Below are positions 37,061 to 50,400 of a stretch of DNA of 64,000 nucleotides, piece after piece. The notes below the pieces were generated by a model. It saw only the letters and a program-made list of their open reading frames with translations, did no database searches and was not told where the DNA came from. The stretch covers positions 4,571,283 through 4,635,282 of the forward strand of contig NC_063258.1 of NCBI RefSeq assembly GCF_019578655.1, read 5' to 3'. The DNA is from Ricinus communis (Eukaryota > Streptophyta > Magnoliopsida > Malpighiales > Euphorbiaceae). The position numbers were made by a program, and so were the translations under genes. Position 1 is the stretch's first letter; every line of letters begins with the position of its first letter.

Positions 37061-37914
37061 TATGTTCCAAGAAGAAGAAGAAACCCTCAAGTGGTAATGA
37101 TTATTTGGCGTTCATCCTCAGCAAACACAAGAAGAGGTATGTTTACTTGCTACCATTCTTTGCTTACCTTTTGAAGGTGCCCTCCATGAGCATGAGATTA
37201 TTGAGTTTCAATCTGGTAGTACTTGGAAATCTCTCACTGATGGTGGTAATTGGGATATGAAAACCGCTAAAGCCTCTTCCCTTAGTGATCCCACAAAAAA
37301 ATATATTCATCGCTTCATGTCCTTCTCTATTTGTGATAGAGGTGAGAGCAATGATTCAGTTAGGAAAAACCAAATTATTTTTTTTGGTGCATGACTAACA
37401 ACAAGCATGTTGCTTATAGTTGATGGCTCACGGATCAACTCCACTCAATTTCTCAAATGAAGGTAGGTGACATTGTAATAGGGAGCTTGGTGATTAGGAT
37501 TGCTCTTTTCATTGAGTACTTCCATCTGGAGGAGCATGCCTTCCCTCCTCTCAAGCTTAGTGAAAAATATGGTTATAAACCTCTCAACCTTAATGAAAAT
37601 GGAGGTAATCAAGAAGGTTTCCCCATATGAGTATTGATTTCTCAATGCTAGTGGAGAACCCATTTGGAAAGAGGGGGATTCAAAGGACTTTAGGCATGGG
37701 TGTGAGGATTCCTCTCGGGAACGTCCACTAGTCATGGCATGAGTGACATTCCTCTAATGCTTGGTTGCAACAAATTATTTTTCATTTTGATGCCAAGCTT
37801 GATGCGAAATTTGAAGAATTAGATGCACATTTTGAGCGCTTAAAAGGGAAATATGACACTCTTCAAGCTAATGTGGCATTCATTAAATATCAATTCCTTG
37901 ATCCTTCTTAGATT
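37061..37914 (+). pseudogene. Env-like/ORF1-like retroelement protein remnant
   Basis: No continuous frame survives. One frame gives EEEVCLLATILCLPFEGALH and then '...KKYIHRFMSFSICDRGES' (about 37130-37350). After a shift another gives '..SQMKVGDIVIGSLVIRIAL' and 'LEEHAFPPLKLSEKYGYKPL' (about 37440-37600). The last part (37790-37910) reads as a charged, coil-like tail (DAKFEELDAHFERLKGKYD) before a stop. The IHRF...RGES pattern resembles the 'Arabidopsis retrotransposon ORF-1/plant transposon protein' class. Lying between a copia pol and its LTR, it fits the env-like ORF position of Sireviruses. The family match is from memory of the pattern only. Confidence 0.5.
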
Positions 37915-38287
37915 TTTGTTTTATTTTTCTTCATTTTCTTGTAAAATTTTCAGCATTTTATGTTTGTAGCTTAGCGCTTTTGGGAATATTTATTTTCATA
38001 TCCTCTTATGGCCTTATTTCTTTTTTGTGCCGAAAGAGGGAGAAATAACTTGTTATTATTATTCCTTTATTATCAATGAATTATCTCTTTTATGTTGAAT
38101 TTGTGTTGATTATCAAATGTGAATGAATGAATCATATTATGATATAAATTGTGGTTCCAATATATCTCATAGTTGATAAACTTTTCTAAAATTATGGACA
38201 TAAACTCTCTTTGAAAGGGGAGCAATTTCATCCTTTTTATCTTTTTAAAATGATTGTTTATTACTATAGATATTGAACATTGAGAGT

Positions 38288-39453
38288 TGTTAATCTTATT
38301 TTGATGGTGATAAACAATTAAGGTCAACTAACTTTTTGTTTAAGTATTTATGTGTAAGGAAAGGAGTTTGATTTTTCTACTCATGGCAGATTCACATCCA
38401 TGAACTTTTATTCATGGTCATAAAACTCTATTTTCGAGCCGTGAAGAAAAATTTCCAACTATGGAGAATTCACAGCTCAAAACAGCAAAAAGAATAGTAG
38501 TGTTCACGGCTTCCTTTCCAACCGTGAAAATAAGGATTCACGATCATAAACCAAATTTCACATATGTGAAGAATCCTTTCCTTCTAAAACTTGAAGAAAT
38601 CACAAAAGAAGTCAAGACTAGCATTCCCAGTCGTGAAGCTAAAAATTCATAGCCATGAATAAATCTTTCCAGCCATGAAGAAAGATTCATGCTCGTGAAA
38701 GATGCCAACTCTCCAAATCTTTAGAAATAACAGTAGAGTTCACGGCCAGAGTTCCCATCCGTGAAAATAGAGTTTCCAAACCGTGAACATTTGTTCACGC
38801 TCATGATAGGTTCTAGTTTTCCAATATGTTTTCGCACTAAGGCTTCGCAGCCATGAAATATTCTTCCACCCATGAAGCTACATTTATAAAGGTTATTGAA
38901 ATGACTATATTTGTATTTAATGAGGATACAACATCTCTATTTCACTTAGAACTATTTAAACTTTATTTCTAATTGTTCTTGATCAAACAAGAGTATTTAT
39001 TTTGAGCCTCCATTTTGTATTTTCTTTCAACAACCTTAAAATCTTTATTTTTTTCATCTTGTATTAAAGGACTCGTGATTGGATTTAAATCTTTGGGTAG
39101 TTGAGTAATTAATTCTTATATTCAAAACTCATAAGGTTTAGATTGAGATTTTGGGTAAGAAATTAATAGCTCTTATAACTAAAATTGAAAATATTAGATT
39201 GAGTTAGAGTGTGAGCCTAGAAAAATACTCGGATTTGTTCTTAGTCTTATAAAAAAATATAAATTTTGTTAGATTGTAATTATATTTGATACTGGAGATC
39301 TCAAGAAAATTTTTAAGAAGTGGATGTAGGCAAGTGTTAGCCGAAGTGAGTTGTGCTTGATTTCTTATTTAGTTTGATTTGTTTTTAGCTTTTGACTTCC
39401 ACCAATTCACTCCCCGCCACCACACCCCCTCTCGGTTTTCTACTAGAATTACA
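38288..39453 (+). repeat. 3' LTR of the copia (Sirevirus-like) element
   Basis: It starts TGTTAATCTTATTTTGATGG, the usual Sirevirus LTR opening. It is preceded by polypurine-like tracts (AAAGAGGGAGAAAT at about 38033 and TGAAAGGGGAGC at about 38212). It ends near ACACCCCCTCTCGG...ATTACA (39422-39453), similar to the common 'ACCCCCCTCTTGG' LTR end. The length is about 1.17 kb. It holds the TTCACGGC/CCGTGAA words at 38380-38880. The right end is uncertain by some 10 bp. The matching 5' LTR is not in the window. The interval 37915-38287 is the non-coding spacer and tract region. Confidence 0.6.
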
Positions 39454-40440
39454 ATTGTTATCAATTATTAAACCACTTCCTAGCTAGTTCGTCAAGGATT
39501 TGCCAAGGGGTTAGAAAAAATCTCATGAGATTTAGAATTTAAATAAAAATTAAATAAATTTTATTTACCGGCCTTACCAAATTTATTAAGTTAGGCCAAT
39601 ACTAAATTTGGATGTAAATAATATAAAATTAAGTTTTATTGTAATTTTAAGTTGTAGATAAATTAAATAAAATTTTAAAATTTTTTTGAATTGGAAGAAC
39701 TCATTCCTAGTTTATTATTAGTGAATTCTGTGCAACATATCAAACAATATAGATTTACATTTTTAATATTTATTTACTATTTAATATTTTTTGTTAATGT
39801 TTTGCCCATTTTTATCATAAAAGTTTAAATTCTATCTTTTTTTATATTATTTTCTTTACTATTTTCTTAAAAATAAAAGTTATATATTATCTAGAACTTT
39901 AATAATATTACTATTAGAAGTATTATATTATAAATTAAGGATTAAAAAATTTATTAAAACTAAATATTGAAGTTTTTTTAATATTTATTTCTTCATTAAT
40001 ATGAAATTTTTTAATATTGTATTAAATAATTATTAAAATAATATAATTAAATTATTTTAAAATAAGTAAGAGTAATTATTCAATTAAATACATTATTTTT
40101 GATAAATAATAATTTTAATAAAATATAATTATATAAAATAAAAATATATAATTTAATATTGATAATGAGTTATTAAATCAAAGCAAAGGAAAAATCTTAA
40201 TATCTTATAATTTCATATAAATTTATTTAAAATCTAATTATTTATTAAATTTGTAAAATGTATAATAACATATAATTTTTACTATACTACATAGAAAAAT
40301 ACTAATAAAATAGATAAGTATATTTATTAAATGTTATATTATATTATATTCTATTCTAATAATCAAATATTTTATATTATAATAATTTATGCTCGAGCAA
40401 TATTACGTAAAAGTAAAACTTGGCAAGGAACATATGCTAG
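39454..40440. other. AT-rich intergenic DNA
   Basis: This stretch is strongly AT-rich, with no frames, known repeats or RNA genes visible. It separates the copia LTR from the PIN2 promoter. Confidence 0.6.
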
Positions 40441-41106
40441 TATTGCCATAGCTTGTCTAGACATGTAGCGTCATTCTTAATTTTATTTTTATCTTTTGGC
40501 AGAGTATTATTCTTAAATATTCATAGCTACTTAATAATTAGGAGGTGAAAAAAAAAAAAATAGAAGTTTACAAAAATCTAAAAAATCCAGCTAATGGCAA
40601 ACCATTGTGTATATATATATATATATCAGAAAGATCCTTCCTGCTGCCGCGGATCACTGATAATTGTCTAACTGATCATGTGCGTGAACGAGTAGAGTGG
40701 CGAATCGCATGGTTTAGCTGCAATAAATATGAATTTATATATATATATGTTTCCCGCTGTTAATCAATCTTCCACATGTTATCTTTCTTACAACACACAC
40801 AAACAGAATCCTCTCTGTTTCAAGACAAGCTCTGCATTGAAAATATTTCTTACTTCGTCACTGTCCTTGTCATGTCTGGCACTAAACCCTATTTGTTTAC
40901 GTACAGTGAGCCATCAAATTCAGAAGAAAGCCTTTGTTTATTGCCAATCTTTTGAAAATAAAGTAAACAAATACTATTGTTTCTTCTTCTTCTTCAATAA
41001 TAGTAATAATATGCTTAGTTTTATCCCAGTCTAGAGACGGGAAAGCTCACCCTCTTCTCATACTCCTCTACGAACACTCAACAGTTCTTCTGCTTCATCT
41101 GTAGCC
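40441..41106 (+). promoter_or_regulatory. PIN2 upstream region and 5' leader
   Basis: Two TA runs (about 40610-40626 and 40736-40749) are the best TATA-like candidates. A TTC-repeat stretch (about 40980-40996) and CT-rich sequence precede the ATG, as in many plant leaders. Short ATG frames are present (40545-40763 and 40729-41034) and could act as upstream frames if transcription starts early. The transcription start cannot be determined. Confidence 0.35.
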
Positions 41107-44100
41107 ATGATTACAGGTAAGGACATTTACGATGTTCTTGCTGCCATTGTTCCCTTATATGTTGCTATGATACTTGCCTACGGCTCGGTTCGATGGTGGA
41201 AGATCTTCACCCCGGATCAGTGTTCTGGGATTAACCGTTTTGTCGCTGTGTTTGCTGTTCCTTTACTCTCTTTCCATTTCATCTCTTCTAACGATCCTTA
41301 TGCCATGAACTATCGCTTCATTGCTGCTGATTCTCTCCAGAAAGTAGTCATTCTGGCTGCACTATTTCTTTGGCAAGCTTTTAGCAAAAGTGGCAGCCTT
41401 GAATGGATGATTACTCTCTTCTCTCTATCTACTCTCCCCAATACTCTGGTCATGGGAATCCCTCTTTTGAAGGCCATGTACGGAGAATTTTCAGGTAGTC
41501 TTATGGTTCAAATTGTGGTGCTGCAGAGTGTAATTTGGTATACTCTTATGCTCTTTATGTTTGAATATAGAGGAGCAAAGTTACTCATCTCCGAGCAATT
41601 CCCTGAAACTGCGGGGTCTATTACCTCTTTCAGAGTTGATTCTGATGTCGTTTCTCTCAACGGTCGGGAACCATTGCAAGCAGATGCTGAGATCGGTGAC
41701 GATGGTAAGCTCCATGTGGTTGTTAAAAGATCTACAGCATCGTCAATGGTGTCTTCCTTTAACAAATCACAAGGACTGAACTCAATAACTTCCATGACAC
41801 CGAGAGCTTCGAATCTAACAGGTGTAGAGATCTACTCAGTGCAATCTTCTAGAGAGCCAACACCAAGGGCTTCAAGCTTTAACCAGACAGACTTTTATGC
41901 CATGTTTGCTAGTAAGGCTGCAAGTCCAAAACATGGATACACAAATAGTTTCCAGGGATCAGGTATTGGTGATGTATACTCTTTGCAATCTTCAAAGGGA
42001 GCGACTCCAAGGACATCAAATTTTGATGAGGAGATGATGCTGAAGATTAATAATAATAACGGAAAGAAACGAGGAGGGAGAAGTATGAGTGGGGAATTAT
42101 TTAATGGTTACCCACCTCCTAATCCCATGTTTTCAGGGTCTACAAGTGGTGGAATGAGAAAGAAGGAAAGCGGTGGAACAATGCCCAATAATAAAGAACT
42201 CCACATGTTCGTTTGGAGCTCAAGTGCCTCTCCAGTTTCTGAAGGGAATCTCAGACATGCAGTTAATAGAGCTGCCTCCATTGAATTTGGGGACATTGAC
42301 TCTTCTAAAACTGCTGCGCTTCAAAATGAGAATGCTGCTTCAAGAGGTATATATTTCGATCAACTTTCATCAATTATAAGTGTAAAGCTGGTACGAATTG
42401 TTCTCAAAACTAATTTAAGTTAATTAATCTTGATGTAGCCTTGCACCAACTAAGTGAAAATATGAGTCCAGCTGGGAGAATGAATGGAGAAAAGGACAGG
42501 GATATGGATGATCAAAAAAAGTTTGCACCAAATGGGTCACCCTTCAGTTGCCAAAAGAAGATGGATATGGATATGGAAGGTGGAGATGGATCAAAAAAAC
42601 ATCAAATGCCTCCAGCTAGTGTCATGACTAGGCTCATTATAATCATGGTCTGGAGGAAGCTTATAAGAAACCCCAACACATATTCAAGCCTTTTTGGTGT
42701 TGTATGGTCTCTCATATCATACAGGTAATGCACAAAACTTGTTCTACTGAATTTAAGTTTACAAAAATTGACTAAAGAGGAAATGGTCTCTCATCAATCT
42801 GAACTAACCAGTTATGCTCAATCTATTACCACATTCAACGTTCGTAAATAAAAATTAATTATATAGGAATATATAATATCATTTATTAAGTGTTTTGTTT
42901 GTATTAATTGCCTTTTAATTATAGATAATTAAGAGTAATAATAAAATAGTATAAATACCTAATCTTATCTATTAATAATATAATATAGAAATTTACTTAT
43001 AACTGCATTTGTAATATATATAATATAAGTTGCAATTGTAAAAGTTAGTGTATCAGATTCATAAATATTATCAGGTTTAAACTTAAATTTTATTGGCAGG
43101 TGGAGCATCCAAATGCCGTCAATCGTAAGCGGATCTATATCAATATTATCAGATGCAGGCCTAGGAATGGCTATGTTCAGTCTAGGTATTTATATATTTT
43201 AGAGATATTTTTATATATATTCACCATAAATATATTATTAATAATTTATTTAAAATAGTTAAATATGTATTAATTATATAAATATAAAATATTTACATAT
43301 ATATATATATATATATATTTATTTATTTTTATTGTATGTATACTGTATAGTATCCATCATCCAATATAGTTAGTCAATTTTGTCTATACTATATATATTT
43401 ATATTATAGTAAATAAATAAACGATACATATATATATATATATATAAATATTTTATATTTTAATATTAAATAATTGATAGATATTTAATTATTTTATATT
43501 AATAATAAAATATATTATTTATTTATGGACTTAATATATAAATAACATCATACATTTACACTATAATCCTCTTATTCCTCTCAAAAAGAAAAATAATCCT
43601 CTTATAACATTTTTATTTTTGGTCAAAAATTAAAACAGGTTTATTCATGGCTTTGCAACCGAAGATTATTGCTTGTGGAAAATCTGTGGCCACCTTTGCT
43701 ATGGCAGTGAGGTTTTTGACGGGTCCAGCCGTTATTGCTGCTACCTCTATTGCTATTGGTCTTCGTGGCCCACTTCTGCATGTGGCCATTGTCCAGGTTC
43801 AGTCCCAATCTAAGACTTTTTTAATTGAAAAAATTCGTCATTAAATTTTAGAATATTTTATTTTTATTTTAACTAAAAACACTTTTATTTATTTTATAAA
43901 TTTATTATACTTCTTCATTCAAACTGACTTTAAAAATGGATGTGATAATTAATATTTTTAAATTAAAAGATTGTATAAGAAAGATAATATTATAATATAT
44001 ATATATATATATATATATTATTAATCTGATAATTATAATAATTTTATCATAGGAAAAAATATATTAATTAAAATTTAGTATTTTATTAATTAATAAATTA

Positions 44101-46029
44101 ATTTTTTAGTTATGTAAAAAATTAGAATAATAATTTTAATTTTAAATGTAACATTTTAAATAATATTTTAATATTATATTTAAAGTAAATTAGTTTTTAA
44201 TTATATAATAAATTTTTATTCTAAATATATTTTTAATATATAGATTGCATTAATAATATTAATATATATTATACTAAAATCAACTTTAAATAATTTTTAT
44301 ATTATTATTATTAATAAAAAAATTAGAATATCAAAAATATTTTAAAATAATTAACTTACTATTATGTTTATAATATTATAAATTAATATTAAATATTCAG
44401 AATTTTATTAAATTATATTTATAATAACCATTACTTCTAATAAAATTTTCAACGCAGGCGGCTCTTCCCCAAGGGATTGTACCATTTGTTTTTGCCAAGG
44501 AGTACAATGTCCACGCTGACATACTCAGTACTGCGTAAGTTAACCTATTTTTATTTGCTTTTATTGATATTTGATTATATAGAATTTTTTATTGTTATAA
44601 TAACCTTTTTATAGTCTTGCATTGTTTATTAAGATTTAATTAGTAATTTTTATATTTTTAGTTTTATAATAAATTTATAAGAAGTAAATATATTAATATC
44701 AATCTAACCGAGACAAATTTTTACCACTTACTTCTGCCTGTAAAGGACTTAGCTTTTTTTTAAAAATTTTTTTTATATTAAATAGCCATTTGGTCTATTT
44801 TATAAGAAATTAACTGATTAATGAACCAATTTAAAAAGCTAAAAGTTCTATTTGGCCCCCTAAGAATTTTATATAATTTATTCAAAATATAATCTTTTCT
44901 ACTAAATTAATATAAAGTTTTTATTTGATACACTTAGAGAAAAATTTCAATAAAATATTAAAATCACCTCTGTGATTTTTTTATTCAATTAGGATGTATG
45001 TATTTTAAATTTTTGGCTCATTTTTTTATTATTTAAAAGATAAATGAATAAATAAAATATATTTATTTGAAATTTATCTAGGTTTAAAAATATCTTTTTC
45101 TATTACGAAGAAATTGTCATCAAGAAGATACTTTTTTCTTTTCTCTTATTTTTGGTCATAATATCTAAGATTAGTTTATACAAAAATTACTTGTTATTTT
45201 TATAAAAGTAATTATTTGATTTTTATATAATTTGATTGTAAGAACGTGAACATAAAAATTATCACTATTATTATTTTAAATATAATAAATCTAAAAAAGT
45301 ATTATTACAAAGTCTAAACTGGAAATTACAAACTCTATAAAAAGGATTAAAAAAATTCTAAAAGAACAAAAAAAAGAAATATATTTAATAAAGTATGTAT
45401 CTATTAAATAAAATAAAATAATATATAATAAAAAATAATTATTATTGCCTGATCTCAAAGATAGTCGGCAATGATTAAAAATTTTACAAAATATAAAAGA
45501 AAATAATTAGATTGTGTATCTTTATTTAATTTTAGATTGTCATGTTAGTTGAAAAATTATTATTTAATTTTTAATTAATTTTTAAATAAAAATATATTCA
45601 TTTTAATTTGATAGAAATTTTATTTAGAGTAGTTCAAATATAGTATTAAATTTATTTCAAAATATATCAGTTAAATATTTTAACATATTTTAGTTGAGAA
45701 TTTAATTTCCAATGAATTTGATTGTATAAACTTTAAGAAACCAAATGGAAATTGTTGAATTAATCTATTAAGTAGTTTACTTTATTGCAAAAATAAAGAG
45801 AGAGAGCTTTCATTGTAATGATTTAAAAATACAAAAATATAATAATAATATTATATTAAAAAGTACAAAATACTAATATAATACACCTAAATATAGGAGG
45901 TGTTTGTCATTTGTCCTCACTTTTATCATTCAATTGTATTAATTTCTTTATTTTGCGTGCAGGGTTATATTTGGAATGTTGATTGCGTTGCCAATTACAA
46001 TACTTTATTACGTGCTTCTGGGGCTTTGA
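41107..46029 (+). CDS. PIN2: PIN2-type auxin efflux carrier, six exons
   Basis: Exons are 41107-42346, 42439-42724, 43100-43185, 43639-43796, 44458-44534 and 45963-46029 (TGA). All introns are GT-AG and the total is 1914 nt, or 637 residues; Arabidopsis PIN2 has 647. PIN2 exports auxin from root epidermis and cortex cells at the polar plasma membrane and drives root gravitropism. The N-terminus [20 protein letters not shown] and five hydrophobic segments cover residues 1-160. A long hydrophilic loop (about 165-475) marks a canonical 'long' PIN, and it holds three TPRxS/N motifs (231, 252, 300), the targets of PID/WAG kinases. [17 protein letters not shown] and SASPVSE are PIN2-like. NPNTY is at 491-495, and five more membrane segments end in YYVLLGL. 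The exon 1 frame reads through the donor to a stop at 42421; the conserved continuation (LSENMSP) starts at 42439. Introns 3-5 contain TA microsatellites (43295-43318, 43431-43446, 43998-44020). It appears intact. Confidence 0.95.
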
Positions 46030-46636
46030 CTTGCAAAAACAAAAAGAAAAACATAAATTTAAGTGCTTAAAAAAATTTTGGCCATTGGAATTGGCGCAAT
46101 ACACAGTCATTGCATAATCATCTGCATGTGACGACTTTCTCTAAATGTCTTTTCTTGCTTTCAATATGTACCTTATCCAGTTAGTTATTAGTGGAAAAAA
46201 GTGGTATACTAGCTAGGGCACTTTACTTACTTGGAACTCGTTTAGCTGTTTCCTTAGCTTTCCCTACATTAACACTCTTTCATTCTTAAAGTTAGAGAAG
46301 ATTTAAGGCATTGTTTCACTCTTAAAGTTAGAGATTTAAGACTCCCTTCATTAATTTTTATGCTTTCTAAATTCTTTTCCATAAATGGCTAGAATTTACT
46401 ATTTAGAATTTTAAAAGTATATATTTAATATTTGATTAAGTATCCATGAATCGAAAAAAAAAAACTACACTAGTGTTCTATTAAATTTAATTAATTATAT
46501 TTAAAATTTAAATTTAACTGCATTTTCATTCTATCAATTCAGTTAATCTATATTGTACTTTCAACATAACACATTTAATTAACAATTCAACATATTGAAA
46601 AAAATCTTTAAGAATTTATTCATAAACATAATATGA
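46030..46636. other. PIN2 3' flank
   Basis: The 3' UTR lies at the start of this region. AT-rich DNA and a short duplicated phrase ('cattcttaaagttagagaag' at 46280 and 'cactcttaaagttagagatt' at 46320) follow. No gene is seen. Confidence 0.5.
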
Positions 46637-47380
46637 GGTTTGATGTGTCATATTTGCACACGCGAAAGTGTATTAATCATATCAAATAATGAATACAAGT
46701 ATCGTTCCACTAGAGGCTTAATTATGAATACTATTCTCAAATCTCGACTAATGTTTAGTAAATAAAATATTGTTTGAATTGGTGAAATTAAAAAGCAAGA
46801 ATAAAAGTAATTGAAAAGATTTATTAAAGAGAAAGTCTATTCATGTGTTGAATCCCTCTAACATATTATACACTTCATGAATTAAATAGCAATTAAATCA
46901 AATCCAAAAGTTGAATTAGCATTCCTTAATTTTTAGGTAAAAAATTTTCTTAAGTGATTAAACCCATAATTCCTAAGAGGAGGACAATGGATCCCTTTTC
47001 AAATCCACTCACTTAGATCATACATTAAATTTAAGAAACTTTTATACCAAAGAATCTTGTAGATCTATCTCTAGTATCCCAATCAATTCTCAATTCCTAA
47101 GAGTGAATAATTCATAAATAGTTATCTCTAGTCAATTCATGCAAACAATATCCAATTAATACGTCAACTTATCAATTGAAATAAACAACAAGTAATCAAA
47201 GGAATAAGACAATTCAAGAGAAGATCTAATTGCATAAAACTTGAATCAATCCATATAAAAAAGAATGCCTAAAAAGTTAAAAAGCAAGCTTAAACAAACA
47301 AATCATACTCAGTTGGGGTGTAAATCAATATAAAACGAAGCTCAATAGTAAGTGCTTTTAGTACTTCTCAAGTTTTTCCA
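46637..47380 (-). repeat. Athila-like LTR (degenerate copy)
   Basis: It begins near TGATGTGTCATATTTGCACA and has the 'gtatcgttccactagagg' phrase frequent in Athila-type LTRs. It is followed by TTTTCCACACTTGAGTAATTG and TTGTCCT (47373-47402), which on the - strand is the polypurine-tract position. The other two Athila-like LTRs in the window (ending 53281 and 56127) are followed by the same CCACACTT...TTGTCCTC layout. The ends are approximate. Confidence 0.5.
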
Positions 47381-48635
47381 CACTTGAGTAATTGCTTGTC
47401 CTAAAAAAAATTCAATAGAATCAAAAACCAAGAAAATGACCAACTCTCTCGAAAAAATTTGATTTAGCAATTAATCATTCATACAACAATAATTTAAAAT
47501 CATTAGCTAAAAATCGATCCTCAAATAAAATATTCAAAACCACAGCACTCTTATAATAGGGAGCAAAGAAAATTAAAGACTTGACATGTAAGTAAGGAGA
47601 ATAAGCATTCTTTCCAAGAAACTCATAATTTTGAAGAAAATAGAAATTAAGATTTTTTCCCTAAGCATAAAATAAATTCTCATAAAGTGTAATTACTTAT
47701 GTCTTTTTACAGAGATGTAAGCATATTCAAAGATTTCATTCTAGCCTTTTGATGCGAGTGTAGACATTGGTGATGCCGATCCCCAGTTACTTAACTAGAG
47801 TCACTAATCCAAACAACTATTCATATTCTTGGATTTTCTTTAGATTTTTTTTTTCTTTTCGTTTTGGATCCTTTTGAGAATAGCATAATAGAGCGATAGC
47901 CTCTTAATATTGTATATTTTTCTTTACTTAACTTTTATATATATTTTAGACATTACAAAAGAATAAGAAAGTACTTAGGGAAATTAAATGTGTCTAACTC
48001 AACAAAATTAAGAGAAATTAAAAAAATTTAATGCTCATAAACATAACTAAAATTTCAAGCTATAAAAATATGCGACAAATATAAACCAAAAACCCTAGCC
48101 TAGATACCAAATTTGATTCACAAGTTAAAGCCAATTAAACTAAATCGCAATTTCAACAAATGACCAACCAAATTTATTATTTTGAACCTATAAATCTGAG
48201 AGAGAGAAAATCATAATAAGTAATTAATTTAATTTAATAAACTTATGAAGGAAAATCAATTACTAAAAGATAATATAAAACATTCTCCTACACTTAATCG
48301 ACACATTATCCTCAAGGCGTTTGATATATACCACATAGAAGGAAGAAGGGACTACCTTAAACCAATTGATTTCTATTTTGAGTCCAGAATTCATAACAGT
48401 TCATATCATATTTCTGTTATAGACCAAAAAGTGAAGAGCGAAAGTAAAGGGTTATAAGGATATACAGTCATCCAAAAAGAAAATAAAAATATAGAAGCAA
48501 AATAAAGTTTCAACTCAAATTTCAGAGCAAAGTGGAGGCTCAGTCCTCCATACCACAATTTTCATCAATCAACATCAAGGAGCTTAATCATCTCCACAAA
48601 AATGCATATTCTAAATAAGATGGGAGCAACTTGGT
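47381..48635 (-). mobile_element. Internal remnant of an Athila-like element
   Basis: This is non-coding sequence matching in layout the 3' spacer of the elements at 53282-54743 and 56128-57893. A second motif, CCTACACTTAATCGACAC...ATCCTCA (48286-48316), mirrors 57536-57575. No gag, pol or intact frame remains. The 70-codon frame at 48245-48457 spans this motif and is not a gene. Confidence 0.45.
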
Positions 48636-50400
48636 GTCATGACCAGATCTGTGGTCCCGTGACCGACACTAGGGAATGGGTTGGCTTAAGGCCACCAAAT
48701 CCCGTAATAAGCCTGACTATTCAGTAACTTACTCAAATTAAAATCCAAACTCAATTCTAAGCACTTTTTTCACAATTAAACTTATATCAACGGGTACTAT
48801 AAATTAAAGAAAATCCTAAGCTAGAGAAAATGGCAACCATTAGTAGAGAACGATAGATTCCTGCCCAATCTTTGATTCAATCTCCTCTTTTACTCTTGAG
48901 ACTCGAGAATCTATACAATATAGTGACAACCTGAAGGTTCCAAAACTATCATCTCATCATTTCCCTTCCTCTTTTAATTTTCTCTATGACTAGCAACATG
49001 CTAGGATTTTCTTATGATTAGTAACATGCTAGGGTTCTTTAATGATTGCTAATATTTATTTTATATGTTTATATGGTTAGATTTAGGATTACTATGATTG
49101 ATTTTAATATTTTATATGCTTTCCAACATGTTTATGTTCCTGAATTTTGAAACTGATAACCTTCTTGTTCTTGGATTTTGAATCTAATAAATCATATGAG
49201 TAGGTCAACATGCTAGATTTGTTTTTCTTTGATGATAACTCATATATTTATATATATAAATCTAGGTTTAGATTCACATGATTAGTTTGATTTCCATGTT
49301 CTTTAGGGATTTTTGATGCTTAGAAAAGTTTGGTATATTGTAAGTTTTCTTCTTATTAATTTGAGTTCTCTTGCCTTAAAAATAGGTTTAATTATGTGTT
49401 CTTTTGTGTCTTATACGTGTATTAATTACTTTTTGTATGTTTTATGCATGGATCTCAAATGCATGAGAGTTGGAGTGTCAAAGTTGCTGAAACTAGCCTA
49501 GGACAACCCTAGAGCCGATCGATTCTGTGACATAGCCAATCAGTTGTTCATCCTTTAGTCTCCCATTTTTTGTTGTATCAAAGATTTGTGCCATTTTTGC
49601 CAAATTTAGCATATTTTCAATTTTTTTGAGTTAATTAGTTGCAGGAGGGTTGTAATAGCTTACTTTTATCATTTTCCTTTATTTTGCTTTATTCTTTTGC
49701 TTTATGTTCCTATAATTTGATGAAAAAACGTATGCTATGTGATTGACAACTAAAAAATGGACATCTAGACCAAGGGCCTCTTAATTAGACTTTGACATGT
49801 AACTTGTAGCCTATTAGGTTAAAAAGATAGTAGATTGTCCATTAGACTTATCCAGATCTTGCCATGTTTCATCAATGAACTAGCCCACTTAGACTAAGAA
49901 AACTGAAACAAGCATTAGCATGAAATACGCAACCCATTTAGGATTAATACTTGGTAGTTGGAGCACAATTTGTAATTGGACTAGACTAGGTAGACCTCTA
50001 ATCAAGTAAATGAAAAATTGGGCTAAATTTAAAATGGGCTAGAATTAGGTAGGCCTTACATAGTGTATTGTTTGGTGTATAGAATATTAATATGTTGTGT
50101 TTATAAGCAATGAGTTATTAACTAATAAAATTGAAAGTAGGGATACATAAATAACAAAATTGGCTTCTGGATCTATCTCTAGATATATCGATGTTTCCTT
50201 ATAGAATCTAGTATGTCACTCAATGTGATAAAGTGTCTCGGTGAATTACTCAAGTGGTAATTTTCTTTCTTCGTGCTAATCTCTGTGATTAGTTAGTGTA
50301 CTCCCGATTAGGTTGAAAAGCTTTGTAGTGTAATAGTCGCTAAAAACACTTGGTTGTGCACTCAAAATTGCTCTCGCACGTGCCTTAATCTTCTCCCTTC
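48636..50400 (+). repeat. LTR-derived sequence, relative of 31325-33650 in opposite orientation
   Basis: A possible LTR start, TGTCATGACCAGATCTGTGG, is at 48636 and belongs to another family. From about 49000 the sequence carries AGCCGATCGATTCTG (49513) and AGCCAATCAG. At 50310-50370 it has 'cccgattaggttgaaaagc' and 'tagtcgctaaaaacacttgg', the reverse complement of 31351-31400. No coding frame is present. The boundaries between the two repeat types are not resolved. Confidence 0.45.

Noticed and set aside
42343..42360. 39-bp-like unit inside PIN2
   Set aside because: AAGAGGTATATATTT at the exon 1 donor resembles an array unit only over about 12 bases and stands alone; chance in AT-rich DNA explains it.
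42347..42423. PIN2 exon 1 continuing to the stop at 42421
   Set aside because: The conserved PIN2 sequence resumes at 42439 in the right phase after a GT-AG intron; the read-through peptide matches nothing in PIN proteins.
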